A DNA stretch of 64,000 nt from Reutealis trisperma (lineage: Eukaryota; Streptophyta; Magnoliopsida; Malpighiales; Euphorbiaceae), in NCBI GenBank assembly GCA_947687605.1, contig CANTUT010001618.1, forward strand, positions 67,001 to 131,000, written 5' to 3'. Under the pieces are notes generated by a model. That model saw only the letters and a list, made by a program, of their open reading frames with translations, searched no databases and was not told where the DNA came from. Positions 12,022 through 23,900 of this stretch are shown one piece after another. Both the position numbers and the translations under genes were made by a program. The number at the start of each line of letters is the position of its first letter. The first letter of the stretch is position 1.

Positions 12022-13516
12022 TGTGAACCCTTAATTTTACACCTTATCATTCGGTCGCAGCTTGACACCTGCTAAGTTTTATGCGCTATGCAAAGCTAGC
12101 ATGACAGTTTAAAAATTTTCTAACCTATCGACACTGACCAATTAATTTTTTATGCTTTGTAACTCCCAAAAGCTAATCCAGAAGTTCAAAAACTTGGCCG
12201 AGCGAAAAGTAAAAATCTAGCCAGCACACCCACCGAGGCGCTAGAGGAGCTGGCTACAGCATGGCCGTCGTCGTTGGCCGCTGGCCGGTGCTCCAGTGGC
12301 GCGGACCCTAGAGCCTTGCCTGCGGTTCCCAAAATACCCCCCAATTTGTTTTTCCAGCCCTTTCTAGCCCTACCCCTCATGGTCTTTTCACATTTTCATT
12401 ACCTAAACTACCCTCACCTTCATTTGCCTATATATAGGCCCCCCTCCTTCATTTTAACACACCTCCAAAGTTGATATGATAGTTATCTATCAACTTTTCT
12501 TCTACTTCTCCCTCCAATCATTCTCTAATTAATTAATTTATCTTTTAATTAATTAATTACCTCACCCTAACCAAGTTAATTAATCTTTTTAATTAACTAA
12601 AACTCTTTTTTTAATTAAAATTAATCACTCAATTAATTAATTAATTAGTCCATCCACCCTTTTCATCATATTAATTAATTAATTAATCTTTTTAATTAAT
12701 TAATTAATCCTTTAAAATTAACCATTTTCTTAACTCACCTTTCATCCAAATTAATTAATTAATATTTTTAATTAATTAATCTATCCACCATTTTCATCAT
12801 ATTAATTAGTTAATTAATCATTTTAATTAATTAATTAATCTCCTAATCAATCCAATTACTCGGTCTTGATAAAACGGAACTTCAGTCCGGTAAAATCCTC
12901 CTCCCATCAAAAGTCAAGGTATCAACCTTTTTCTCTCAAACTCAAGTCAAATCTATCAATCCAATCAACTCCTAAACCCCTCTACTTAATCATGAAATGA
13001 GCTATGTGGATTTTGATCCCCATTCAATGGATACGTAAGCACATTTGAAATATAAATCCAAACCTCAAATCCAAATCTCTATCAATATCCTTTTCCCTTT
13101 TTAATTTATGGATATTTTATTTTAATTTTCTCTTTGCACTCATGTCATATTCATGCATTTTATTTACAGTTATCATCTTATAATATTTGTCATTCATAAA
13201 ATCATTTTTTCAAAGTCAAATTAAACTTAAGATTCAAATTTCGATTATTTAAAACAAAAAACCTAGTCCTCGAGCTCAACCTAGTTCAAGGCTATTAATC
13301 TTATCCTTGGGTAAATTAATTAAAAATTAATGAATTGGAGTCAATTGAGTTTTTCCTGAATTTTCCCTTTTAAAAAATAAATTAGGGTGAGGACTCCCAA
13401 AAATTATTTTCAAAATCAACCAATCTGAACTTGAGGGTTCCATCATGAGACTAAACCTAAATAAGCATTCTAGTTCCCTCTAGCAGACCGGGCCTGTGGT
13501 CGGGCAAGGCTTCACA
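12022..13516 (+). repeat. Tat LTR A
   Basis: Starts TGTGAACCCTTAATTTTACA and ends CTTCACA. A primer-binding site follows, so it acts as the 5' LTR of unit II, while 11056-12021 before it is a 3' internal end, so it is also the 3' LTR of unit I. TATATATA at 12429-12436 is preceded by a GC-rich island (12190-12330) and followed by TTAATTAA-rich sequence (12520-12840). Homologous to LTRs B and C. Confidence 0.8.
12429..12436 (+). promoter_or_regulatory. LTR A TATA box
   Basis: TATATATA within CCTATATATAGGCCCCCCTCC. The same context recurs in LTR B (TATAAATA, 26752-26759), LTR C (30761-30768), LTR D (32197-32204) and LTR E (38652-38659); LTR F has TATAAATA at 46011-46018. Position and conservation support a core promoter. 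Confidence 0.6.
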
Positions 13517-13518
13517 AC

Positions 13519-13536
13519 TAGCGACTCCTCTAGGGA
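13519..13536 (+). other. Unit II primer-binding site
   Basis: TAGCGACTCCTCTAGGGA sits just after LTR A. It resembles the TGGCGACTCC-type site of Tat/Ogre elements, generally attributed to tRNA-Arg priming. Compare the cleaner copy at 32738-32755. Confidence 0.65.
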
Positions 13537-14260
13537 TTGATTGCCACCTTTTTTCAATAAAAAGGAAAATAAGAGGATTACTATTTGGTTAATGAAAAAA
13601 TTTTCTAAAATAATCTCCATTTGGCTCATTAAGTATAATTTGACTTCCATGCATCACTTTGTATAATAAAGGCTCCTTGCCTAAACCTTAGCTTTAGGAA
13701 AACTTTTGTATAGCGAGTAGCATTGGCTCGACAACTCTCTTTGAGTATGTTGGGAGATAGTGAAAGCATTCCACCCTACGATGAATCCCCGATCATTTTG
13801 GTGGTGCAACGAGCAATTAGCACTATTGAACCCATGCGAGGCTCCTTGTCTCACATGTGGTTAGATATATCGATGCTCTAGTGGGAGGGGACCCTTAAAT
13901 CAAACCACCCTTCACCCTTGTGCATATAGTCACCCTAGCCTTTGACCTTAGGTTCCATGTACCATATTAATCGATACTTGTACATGTTCATGAAACCCTT
14001 TTTCAACATGCATCACGCCATGATCATGCATACATAACATGAGAAGCTCAACAAGGTCAACCCTCAAACTTCAAAGACTCAAACTAGTGGTCTGTTGTCC
14101 CAAAACACCTCAGACACTCACCCTATCAACATGTAAACTCGGTGACTAACCATGTGAAAGGAATCCTTTTCCTAACACACCATCACATTCATGCCATTTT
14201 TCCTTCACAATTCTGTTTTCTTACCCATTTTTTCTGTCTATTTTTTGTTGAAACGTACTA
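13537..14260 (+). other. Unit II 5' leader
   Basis: Non-coding leader between primer site and gag. It parallels 32756-33807 in the D-E element, sharing the words ACCTTAGGTT, CATGTACCATA and GAGGCTCCTTG. No open frame of note. Confidence 0.5.
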
Positions 14261-14971
14261 ATGGCCAACACTTTCAACTTTGACTAAGAGGCGATGAGCA
14301 CCTTTTCACTAATCTCCTCAAGAAACATGAGGAAACTTTTCAAGCTGCACTCACCACCGCTCTTTAGACCCAAGCTGAAACTTTCACAAAGCTCTCAATG
14401 CCCAATCTGCCACCTTTATTGATGCCCTCAACTCCCAACGTCAGTCGATTATCAATGAGGTTAAAGAAATGACTAATGCCACTGTCACTCCTCCTCCTGC
14501 TTATGTTGAGCCTGCATCTGCCCAAGTCGGGACTAGCCATGTCCCTACTTTTACTCCTTCCATTATCGATCTCGCCGATAAAAGGAAAGCACCTGAAACT
14601 CCAACCTCTCCTGTCGTGGACTTAAACACAACCACTCCCTCTCCTACTGCAAATCCTTTTCAAAGTGGAGATTTCTTTAGTTTTCCCAAAACTAAGAAAT
14701 TGTTGGAGAAAATTGAGGCCATGGAGAGAACACTCAAAAACGTCAAAAAGCATGAAGACATAATAGATGTCAACTCTTTAGCTCTCTTCCCAAATGCATG
14801 AGTTCCACCAAAATTTAAAATACCGGTCATGGGCAAGTTTAATGGCACCACGTGTCCCAAAACTCATCTCAAGATGTATATGGGTGCCATAAGACCTTTC
14901 GGTGTCGATGATGAGCTCCTTGCTTAGTTATTACAACAGTCCTTGACTGGAGCTATTATTAAGTGGTTACT
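14261..14971 (+). pseudogene. Unit II gag, 5' part
   Basis: Tat-lineage gag starting at ATG 14261 (MANTF), as in the D-E element at 33808. A readable part at 14469-14800 has a Pro/Thr-rich linker and then a helix with KLLEKIEAMERTLKNVKKHE. Next come remnants of the capsid block (FNGTTCPKTHLKMYMGAIRP) with stops. It is interrupted after TTACT at 14967-14971 by Athila-2 and resumes at 20155. Confidence 0.75.
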
Positions 14972-15005
14972 CCCCCACACTTAGACTTTGCTTGCCCTCA
15001 AGCAA
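14972..15005 (-). other. Athila-2 terminal purine tract and hairpin
   Basis: On the minus strand AAGTGTGGGGG runs directly into the flanking AGTAA. The hairpin TTGCTTGAGGGCAAGCAA at 14988-15005 precedes it, as in Athila-1 (9627-9646). Confidence 0.7.
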
Positions 15006-16094
15006 TTTCATAAGTTGAAAGGAAAAACATAATCATAAAAATTACTCCTTCTTATTCAAATGTTAAAGCACTAATAAGGGTCATCACACCCTAAAGAAAA
15101 GAAGCAAAGAAGAAGAGTTTCATAAACAACTCCACAAGCCTACAAAAAAGTTTGATATAACTAATATAAGCAATAAGGTGATTCTTTGTCAAAGATTATA
15201 AAGAGAATTTATCAAGTTCATTTAATTGATTACCAAACTCAAGTCAAAAGGGAACTACTCAAACAATTGAGGAAAAAAGGAAAGCATACATACCCATAAT
15301 CAATCTCAAGGCATTTTTGGAAAATTTGTCTTCTTTCTTTTTTTTTTTTTTTTTTTTAAAGAAAAGTTATAGAATGACAAAAATGAATATTTCCGAATGA
15401 TCATATTTAAGGAGCATACTCAAACATGCATGACTTACTCATTCACTTTCGCCATGTATGGATATTATTTTATATATAAATTCCTTTCCGAACGAATACA
15501 ATTGAGGAGCAAACACAAATGTACATGACTTACTCAGAACCTATATATCATTTCATTTTATTTTTATTTTTATTTATTCCTCATCCTTTATTGACTAATC
15601 ATAGGTATGTATTAACTTTAATTTCTTCTAAACTAAAAAATAAAATCTCTTAAAACTTAAGCAAGCATTCATTAGTCTAAATTAATTAAAACTTCTCAAG
15701 ATATAAACAAAGACAAACAAATCACCCTCAAGCCTATACAAGAAGTTCATGTAATTAACTAAGGCAAGGGAAATTGATCATAAATCAATTCTTAAATGTT
15801 TCTAACCCTTAATGTTATAATGAACCAAACTAGAACTATATCATATAAAATTAGGAGTCTTCAAAAAATTTCAAAATATTTTGAGGTGATGCATCATAGC
15901 ATAGATTATGAACACTAAATCCTATAAACTTATAAAATAGGGTAAACAAAAAACTAAACAAGATATAACCTCCCCCACACTTAGAGTACACATTGCCCCC
16001 AATGTGTCCCAAAAAGAAAAAAATACAAAAAAATAGGCAACATATATTAAAGAAAAAATAGGGAAAGGTTAGAAATGCTTATCTTTCAATCCAC
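15006..16094 (-). other. Athila-2 3' untranslated region
   Basis: Non-coding. Homologous to 8631-9650 of Athila-1, with a second purine tract TAAGTGTGGGGGAGG at 15969-15983 on the minus strand. A/T runs and scattered stops in all frames. Confidence 0.55.
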
Positions 16095-17272
16095 TTATGG
16101 TGAAGGGGGTGGAGAATCAAATTGATATCCACTGCTAGCAAAAAATTGATCCATCTTGTAAGCTAGTCTTCGTTGTTGCCTCTCCATTTGTTGTTGCCTA
16201 ACATCTATGCGTCCCAATTGTGTATTTATAGCTTGTTGATTTTGAAGGATTTGTTGCCAAATAGTCATGTCGGGGGACATATGAGAACTTCCTCCACCGA
16301 TTTCAATAGGAGTAGTAGTAGATGTACCACCAATATTAACACCTTGTTCATCACCTTGATCTTCATGTTCACCCTCTTCACTACTCTCTTCACTTTTCTC
16401 AACTCCTACCCAACATGATCTATCTTTTGCATGTCTTAAATTAAAGTTAGGATAAATAACCTCACCTTTTGTGAAAGCAGTACTCACCATTCTCATGGAA
16501 TCCAAAGAAGCTTATGAAATTTTAAGAGCATTAGCAATAGAAGTAATAATATAACCATGAGTCAAAGGACCACTTTTATTATTAGCACATTCAAGTAACT
16601 TATTAAAAATCCAATAAGTCCAACAAATTTGCTTTTTCATGCTAATACACCACATCAAATAAATTTCTTAGATAGAGACTCTATTTCCTTCCGATTTACC
16701 AAACATAAGACATGCAAGAATTTTATGCAAAAGCCATAATTTATGATCTTTAATGAACATGGCATGGCCTTTCCTAGGATCAAATTGAGGTAAATCGGTT
16801 AATTCATTCCAATATTCACTAGCATGCCAATCACGAGGGATTTCACAAACTCTATCCTTAGAAAAACCAAACACTTTTTTCATGAAATTATAAGTCAATT
16901 GATATGGGTTTCCTAGCATACGAAAATCTAACACATAAGGATCATTATCATTCAATTTCAAAGTGCAATAAAATTCTTGTGTTAGTTGCACATAAGTGTC
17001 CTTTTTTAAAGAAACCAAAGTTTTAAGACCTATTTGTTTAAGAAATTTCTATAGAATTTCATCAAAACCCATTTTACTAACAACATCAAGAGGAAGAAAC
17101 CTAGAACCAACAACATTTCTTTTAAGACATTTTTCATACCTTTGTCCTTCCCATTTTTGAAAAATTGGAAATGGTGCTCTATATAGTGGTGCAATATCCA
17201 GAACTTCTTCCTCCTCTTGTGCAACTTCCTTTCCCTTGAAGATGAGGATGGATTTGTTTTTGATCTACCCAT
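16095..17272 (-). pseudogene. Athila-2 extra ORF2 (putative plant transposon protein)
   Basis: Minus-strand relative of Athila-1 ORF2. ATG near 17272 gives MGRSKTNPSSSSRE. The core at 16668-17018 holds GNPYQLTYNFMKKVFGFSKD and KGHAMFIKDHKLWLLHKILA. The C-terminal part at 16095-16505 is acidic, then Gln-rich (QQAINTQLGRIDVRQQQMERQ), and ends in a Ser/Pro tail. A frame change near 17100 and a TAG near 17050 break it. It is more divergent from Athila-1 than the noncoding landmarks, so the two elements belong to different subfamilies. Confidence 0.75.
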
Positions 17273-17934
17273 CTTGTAAAGCAATTTTTGAAAGATAAAA
17301 GGAATGGGTTTTGGTTAAGAAAGAGGGAAGAAAACTAAAGTTTGGAGAAGATGAGAAGTGAGAGAGAAACGTGAGAGAGAGGGAGATAAAGAAAGAGTTA
17401 AATAAAAATAGAAAGAAAAATTAAAGAATGCAGAATTTTAACAAAAGGAAAACTAACTATAAAGAGATAAAGTTGAGTAGTCTTTTCATGTCCCTTCCCA
17501 AGAGATACTAAGGAATATATGCTCTTTCATAGTGATGTTTGAGTTTAAAAACAACAAAATTGAAGTCAAATGGCCCAGCAATTGAAAAGATGCAAAATCT
17601 GAATTTTTTGGGATGTGTTCCATATGTGTTGACTCGGCACGAGTTCAGTTGACGGTTGCAACTCGTCACAGCAGGTATTGGTCCCGACTCGGCACCAACT
17701 CAATTGAAGTGTGCCGACTCGGCACCAATGAATTTATGTGTTATTATTTTTTTTTGTGAAAAACAAAAGAAAAATTATGAAAACAAATCTATACAATAAA
17801 ATAAAAATAGACTAAATGTGTAAGTATCATACCTTGCTAAATCTAAGATCCATAGTTTGATCATACCTTAAATTCCAAGTTAAGATTGGGAGTGTAGGGT
17901 ATGAATCTTCTTTGTTCCTTGATTATATTCCAAG
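17273..17934 (-). other. Athila-2 spacer upstream of ORF2 with palindromic motif island
   Basis: Non-coding. 17625-17735 carries several copies of GTGCCGACTCGGCACC-like words that also occur in the LTR of this element (19785-19900). A 53-bp direct repeat of ATTCCAAGTTAAGATTGGGA-type sequence lies at 17870-17975. Confidence 0.6.
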
Positions 17935-18504
17935 TTAAGATTGGGAGTGTAGGGTATGAATCTTCTTTGTTCCTTGATTATCAATAGCATCAAATTCTTC
18001 TCCCCAAGCCGATGGCTTGATGGATTCAATAGGAATGCTTGAACTAGGTGGTGGTGAAAACTTTACCTTATAATCATATTTACCCGAAGGTTCACCAAGT
18101 AGTCCCCAAACCTCTAATTGTGAACTATTTTCATTACCCATTTGATCACCAACAACATAGGATTTCAAACGCTGACCATTGACCTTAAAAATTTCCCCTT
18201 TTAAATTTTCAATGTCAACCGCACCATGAGGATAAACCTTGATGATTTTGAAAGGACCCGACCATCTTGATTTTAACTTATCGGGAAAGAGTTTAAGCCT
18301 TGAATTGTATAATAAAACAAGTTATCCTTCATGAAACTCCCTATGATGAATATACTTGTCATGCCATTGCTTGGTTCTATCCTTATAAATCTTAGTATTC
18401 TCATAACCATTCATCCTTAACTCTTCCAATTCATTCAATTGAAGAAGCCTCTTTTGCCCTTCAACAAAAGATAAAATACTAGTGGAACTACGAGTATGTC
18501 TCAT
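17935..18504 (-). pseudogene. Athila-2 gag start fused to integrase C-terminal region
   Basis: One minus-strand frame with a single TAA at 18319-18321. It opens MRHTRSSTSILSF, as an Athila gag N-terminus does (compare MTLTRSAIDNILHF in Athila-1). After about 15 residues it passes in frame into GQKRLLQLNELEELR, the integrase C-terminal region that lies at 6330 in Athila-1. It ends after a segment with no match in Athila-1 (EVWGLLGEPSGKYDYK). The join removes nearly all of gag and pol without breaking the frame. Confidence 0.75.
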
Positions 18505-18574
18505 TTAAAAATAATTAATAAAAGCCTAAAACAACCTTTCTTTATCCTAAGTTAATAAAAATTCTTATTAAATT

Positions 18575-18592
18575 TCCCTGGCAATGGCGCCA
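18575..18592 (-). other. Athila-2 primer-binding site
   Basis: Minus-strand TGGCGCCATTGCCAGGGA, close to the Athila consensus site, positioned directly after the LTR end ACATCA. Confidence 0.8.
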
Positions 18593-18596
18593 AATT

Positions 18597-20150
18597 TGAT
18601 GTAGGCAAATTATTATACCCTAGCCCTTATGACTAAATATAGGATGAGCAAGGGGTCGAACACTGGGAAAAATGATGAATTTATTATTAACCGAACAAAT
18701 AATAAGATGAATAAGCAAAGAATAATTAGAGTTTGAGTAACTAATTAACTACTAATTTAACTACAAATCACTAAATTCTAAATAATTCAAAATTATTAAA
18801 CAATTTCTAGAAAGAGAACAGGTTAGAATTACAATTTAAATATAAATCAATGAACTTCTAACATGTATATAAAATAAGATTATGAATGAGTTGATTGGAG
18901 AATTAACTTGAAATCTTTAAAAGCTTATCTCTAAGTCAATTAAAGGTATTTTTGAATAGACTTACGCACACTCTCATGTCAATGTAAATGTAAACAAAAA
19001 CCATGAAGTTCAATGTTAATTCTTTTTATCCCTTTAGAAGTAGATTCTAATTAATCTTTTAACTTAAGTGACATCAATTACTTTTCCATTAAGAATTCCA
19101 ATTCTCATTGCAAATTCTTAACTAACATATCACATATGGTGATCAAGCATATATAACAATCATTAAGAACTTAATTGAAGCCAAATCAATCATTCATTAA
19201 CAAAATATCAAAATGAAGTTGATAGACTAAATTTGCATTGCAATTCTAACCATAAGTACTTTCGGCTTGATGCATTGTTAGATATTTTATAAAAAGAAAG
19301 TTAAACATTCAATCATTAAGAAATAAAATAGATTAAGTAAAGAGAAAGTTATAGAAATCTTTTACTATCACTTTTTAAGATTAGAAGCCTTGATACAAGA
19401 ATAGTTTCCTAAAGTGCTGCACTTGAAAGTGCTAAAACTTGTAAGATCTCTCTTTTTCTTCTTAATACAATACTCTCTACTTGTATTATGATTCTCTAGA
19501 TGTCTTTTTACAGAAGATACTTCAACTATTTAAAGACCTTGAATAGTTAAAAGTCATAACATTTCATAAAGGAATGCAATACTTCATGAAAGGTCACCTA
19601 ATAACTGCTTTAGAAACTTCAAGGACATTTTAGACTTAGATGGAAAAATTAGACTCAGAGGTCTTCATGAAATTTGTAGGCCTTTTTATCAGCTTTCCAT
19701 AGCCTCTTAAATCGTTTCAATCCAAGTTGTGTAAAGGAAGTTATGACCAAAACATTGCAGACTATTCGTGAAGGATCCTGTCTTTTGGTGTGTGCTAACT
19801 CGGCACCAACTCATCTCTCATTTATCAACTCGGCACAGCAAGCCTTGGTGCCGACTCAGCACTAACTCAATTGAAGGGTGCCGACTCGGCACTAGTGCTT
19901 TTCAAATTTTGCTTTCTTTTTTTATACTTGGCTCTTCTAGGAACCTCCAATTCTTCCCATAACCTACTAAAACTTATAAAATACTCTCAAAACCATCAGG
20001 TTGAGGAGAAATCTTGAGAAAATATTAGTAGAATAAATATTAAGGGAATAAAATACAAAATGCATTATAATATACTAAACATATACCTAAAAAGCAACAA
20101 AAAATGTTCCTGAAATAACACTAAATCCATACCATTTTACATCACATCAG
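18597..20150 (-). repeat. Athila-2 5' LTR (only LTR)
   Basis: On the minus strand it begins TGATGTGATGTAAAATGG and ends GCCTACATCA, with the TG...CA ends and short inverted repeat of an LTR. About 1.55 kb. Palindromic GTGCCGACTCGGCAC-type words at 19785-19900 lie upstream of a TTTAAATAG TATA-like box at 19527-19535 (minus sense). Confidence 0.85.
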
Positions 20151-20154
20151 TTAC

Positions 20155-20916
20155 TAGCCATAAGACCTTTCAGCGCCAACGATGAGCTTCTTGCTTAGTT
20201 ATTACAACAGTCCTTGACTGGAGCTACTATTAAGTGGTTACTAGACCTCGACTAGAATCACAAGAAAACTTAAGATGATATCTGCAATACTTTTGTCAAG
20301 TAATACCACTATAACATTGAGATAGATGTCACCCATCGAGATTTGGAAACCACCAAACAAGGGCCAAGAGAATCCTTCACCGCATTCCTTATAAGGTGGA
20401 GGACAAAAGTAGCTCAAATGGTGAACCATCCATAAGAAGTAGAGCAAATTGACATCATTGTCAAGAACCTCCTCCCCCAGTACCAAATGCATTTGCAAAC
20501 ACAGTACCTCCCTAACTTTAAAACTCTCATTACCACCACTACCAAGATTGAGGATTTGATTCAATCAGGACGAATCCTCTAAGTATCACAAGAACACCAC
20601 CAACACCATACAAAGAGATGGAGAGGTAAATGTTGTGTCCTGTCACCAGCCGATGAAGTGAGAAACAAGAAGGACTTTCTCTGAGCTAGGCATGCCCTTT
20701 AGCATCATTTACAAGAAAGCCTTAGAGGCTAATATGGTTAAGCCCTTAGAAACACAACCTCCTCTAAAACCCTTGCCCAAGGGTTACAATGCTAATGAGC
20801 ACTGTGATTATCATCAAGGGTCAGGGCACAAAACTGATGCATGCAAGGCTCTGAAGTATAAAATCCAAGACCTCATTAACAGTGGAGACATCATTACTCC
20901 CAAACCCAAAATCTAG
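20155..20916 (+). pseudogene. Unit II gag, 3' part
   Basis: Continuation of the gag interrupted at 14971. It contains the capsid block with stops, then QIDIIVKNLLPQYQMHLQTQ and a C-terminal region at 20692-20916 with the Tat-lineage zinc-finger-like pattern HCDYHQGSGHKTDACKALKY. The first 84 bp (about 20156-20239) repeat 14888-14971. Confidence 0.75.
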
Positions 20917-23900
20917 CATCACCGAGTTCACCCAACCATCTTAAGCCTCACTCGATAGCTGGTATTTTGAGAAGAGTGCCAACACTGTTGTGCCCCTATC
21001 CAAGTCCTCTGAGTTTATATTAGAGACTTTTGAGTCTATTTTCTATTAAAGTTTTCTTTTTGAGTCTGTCAGGTCTTGTCCTTCTGAGTTTGTATTTTCC
21101 CTTTTAGGCTTATCCTTTAATATACTCATGATGGGACTTTTATCAGTAATAAAAAGTTTGAACTTTCTTATTTAATAAAATTTTTTCTCATTCAACTTTA
21201 AATGGGCCATCTTAAAAAAAAAAAAAAAAAAAAAGGAACAAAAAAATGAAAAAAAAAAAAGAAAAGGCAAAAGGATTAATTAATTATGGTGCAAAGGAAA
21301 AGAATCAAAAATACCTACATTGCATTTGCATAGTAAAAGCTCATGAGCTGTTAGGGATGCTCCAAGCATTACAGCTGACAAGATCCTAACCTACAAGAAG
21401 CTTGTCGAGGAGAAGCTGCGGAGAATGAAGACAAAATAGGAAGATCCTATCTGACAAAGGCACTATCCTCATGGATGTGGACGAAAGTAAATTCTCCCAT
21501 CCTAGCAACCCAGATTAGCTGAAAGATACATCATCTGAAGATGGCATCTACATTTCATCTCTATTTTTCATGCATATATAATCAAAACTACGTGGACCTG
21601 ATTCTTTCTAAAAGAAATAATCGACATAAAAGTGATGTAAGGGATATGTAGGCAGCCTGACTTGGATGCGGTCCAAATCATAATACAAAATATTTTATTG
21701 CATTGCATTCTCATTCTCTTTATGCTTAGTACATCATTCACTTAATTCTTTTGCCTAAACAGAAAAAAGAGAAAAAAAAAAAAAAGAAGAATGCTCACTA
21801 AGTTGAAAACTTGAAAGGGCGGCTTAGATAGAAATTAGAGTAAAAATAAAAGATGTCTCATTTAATGATGATCAAATCTTGTAAAATACAAACCCATCAT
21901 AAAGGATAGCCTTTTCAATGTCACCTATAGCTTATCATATTTCGTGTAGTCCTATCAACCTGTAATTATTCATGGCCTAGCCAGTCCTCCTCTACCTCTT
22001 GAGTTGCAAATCTCTCGTGTCGTCGTCAGAGTCAAAGTCTGTCATAATCTCCTTTTCTTGAGTCACTACTGCAACATGTGGTGTCACACTTCCAGTGGAT
22101 CCCTGAGTCTCCTTCAAAGAATGAGTCACCCCTTTTGTTTAGGCTGCAATCCTTTTCCCACTACTAGTGGCTCCTCATACAATCTCTCTGTCCTCAGCTG
22201 TTTCATCCTCTATTCCTCTCAGCAAGGCAGCTTGCTACTCTTTCTCAATTGGCCAAACCACCTTTGTCAACTACCTAGCATACCTCTCTATGGTCTCAAG
22301 TGATATCTCAAAATAAACAGCATCACAACTCCTTAGTTAGCCACCCCCTGATAGCTTTGGCAATGGAAACTATAATCTGCACGGACTCTGAGAAAGAAAA
22401 ACTAGAGGCATGTCCTGAGTTTGCCTCATCTATTTCAAAACCTTTACTCTGTGGCCAAAGGCCATTCAAACCAAATTCAACAAGCAAACCACTTGATACC
22501 CATGGCCTCTAATTAGGAGAGATCTAATCCTTTACCATTGATAGTGCTAAAAATATGTGCTTCGAGGGTAAGCTATAAGCAACCATCCTATATGATCTTT
22601 GACCGAGTCTTAATAAGGCATGTGCAAATTAAAAAATAGGGACTACCACTTAAAAATGATCCATCAACCACACTGCTAAAATAACCCAAAACTTAAAGCA
22701 GACACCCATAAAGCACCCCCAACAGAAAGGGTAAGAATAGATAAAATTTTCTCACTTGGTGAATAACTGGCAAGACAGTTAATCTCTCATCAGTGTCTCT
22801 GCCAACATGGCCTTAACAAACCCATATCTGACTAACCAAAAACTAAGGCCCTCATCTTGAGTCTCTGCCCACTCATATCTCCCTAGTCACCAGGATCATG
22901 GAACTTCTCAATCAAAGCCATCAAATTCACTTAACCATCATTAATCACCATATAACCTGCAACATCTTAAGGCATGTCCAAAAACTCCCAAAAAAATATA
23001 AAAAATGTCAAACTCCTTGAGAATGGACATAGCTCCGTCTCAGCAGCACTAAAATAGAAATCCAAGGCCCTCGGATCCCAAAAATAAGCCCTCAGAAAAA
23101 TCTCAATCTCCTTGTAATGCCACTATGGCAACTATTCCATATCAACCTAAGTTGAATTCCTCAGCTTTGTCGAGTTTCTTAATCCACAAATATATGTCTC
23201 CATCCTCATGCATTCATGCAATCATCGATTACAGGTATCATCACAAATCATGTATGGCATAGAAGTCAAGCAAAAAAATGTCTATGAATTCTGAAACATG
23301 AATGCATCATTTGTGCACCAGCACCTATGTAATCATTTGCAATCATACATCATCATGCATAAGCTAAGCTAATAGCCTCACCGACATCACGTAAAGCTAA
23401 CCAGTACTTGCTCAACACTGACTGACATCTCCTAAAGCTGACTAATGTGTCTTTTAGGCAAAATGATACCTTTTCAAATCTAATCAATGGAGTGTGACTT
23501 CCAAAGCCCTTTTACTCCCAGTAAAGTTCCTTTGAGCCTTCCAAAAAGGCCTAACCTTTCACATTCAAAAGCCCAAGTTTCTTTGGCACAACCAAAATCT
23601 TGTCAGAATCTCTTGAGTGAACTCGCCATAGGCTGAGGCTCTCCCTTTACTAAAATCTTATCATAATCTTTCGAGCAGACTCACTATAAGCCGAGGCTCT
23701 TCCTTAGAATCTCACGAGCAGACTCGCTATAGGTCGAGGCTCTCTTTTCACTAAATTATCTTGTCCAAAATCATCTTTACCTCTAGCATTAAGGCCAAAT
23801 AGATAGCCTTGATTAAGATTTTCTCAAATCATCTTTACCTCTAACATTAAGGCCAAACAAATAGCTTTGATTGAGATTTACCTAAATCTTTTTTATCTCC

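Larger units (their letters stand above)
14972..20150 (-). mobile_element. Athila-2: internally deleted Athila element lacking its 3' LTR
   Basis: Read on the minus strand: 5' LTR (20150-18597), primer site, a very short gag start fused to the integrase C-terminal region, a spacer, ORF2, two purine tracts and a hairpin. The element stops at the last purine tract with no 3' LTR. TTACT flanks both ends (14967-14971 and 20151-20155; GTTACT if the preceding G is counted), which looks like a genuine target duplication. No protease, RT, RNase H or integrase core remains, so it could only have moved with help from other copies. Confidence 0.85.

Noticed and set aside
12186..12474. Overlapping short frames on both strands in the LTR A GC island
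   Set aside because: They sit in an LTR promoter region, vary between LTR copies and have no conserved protein.
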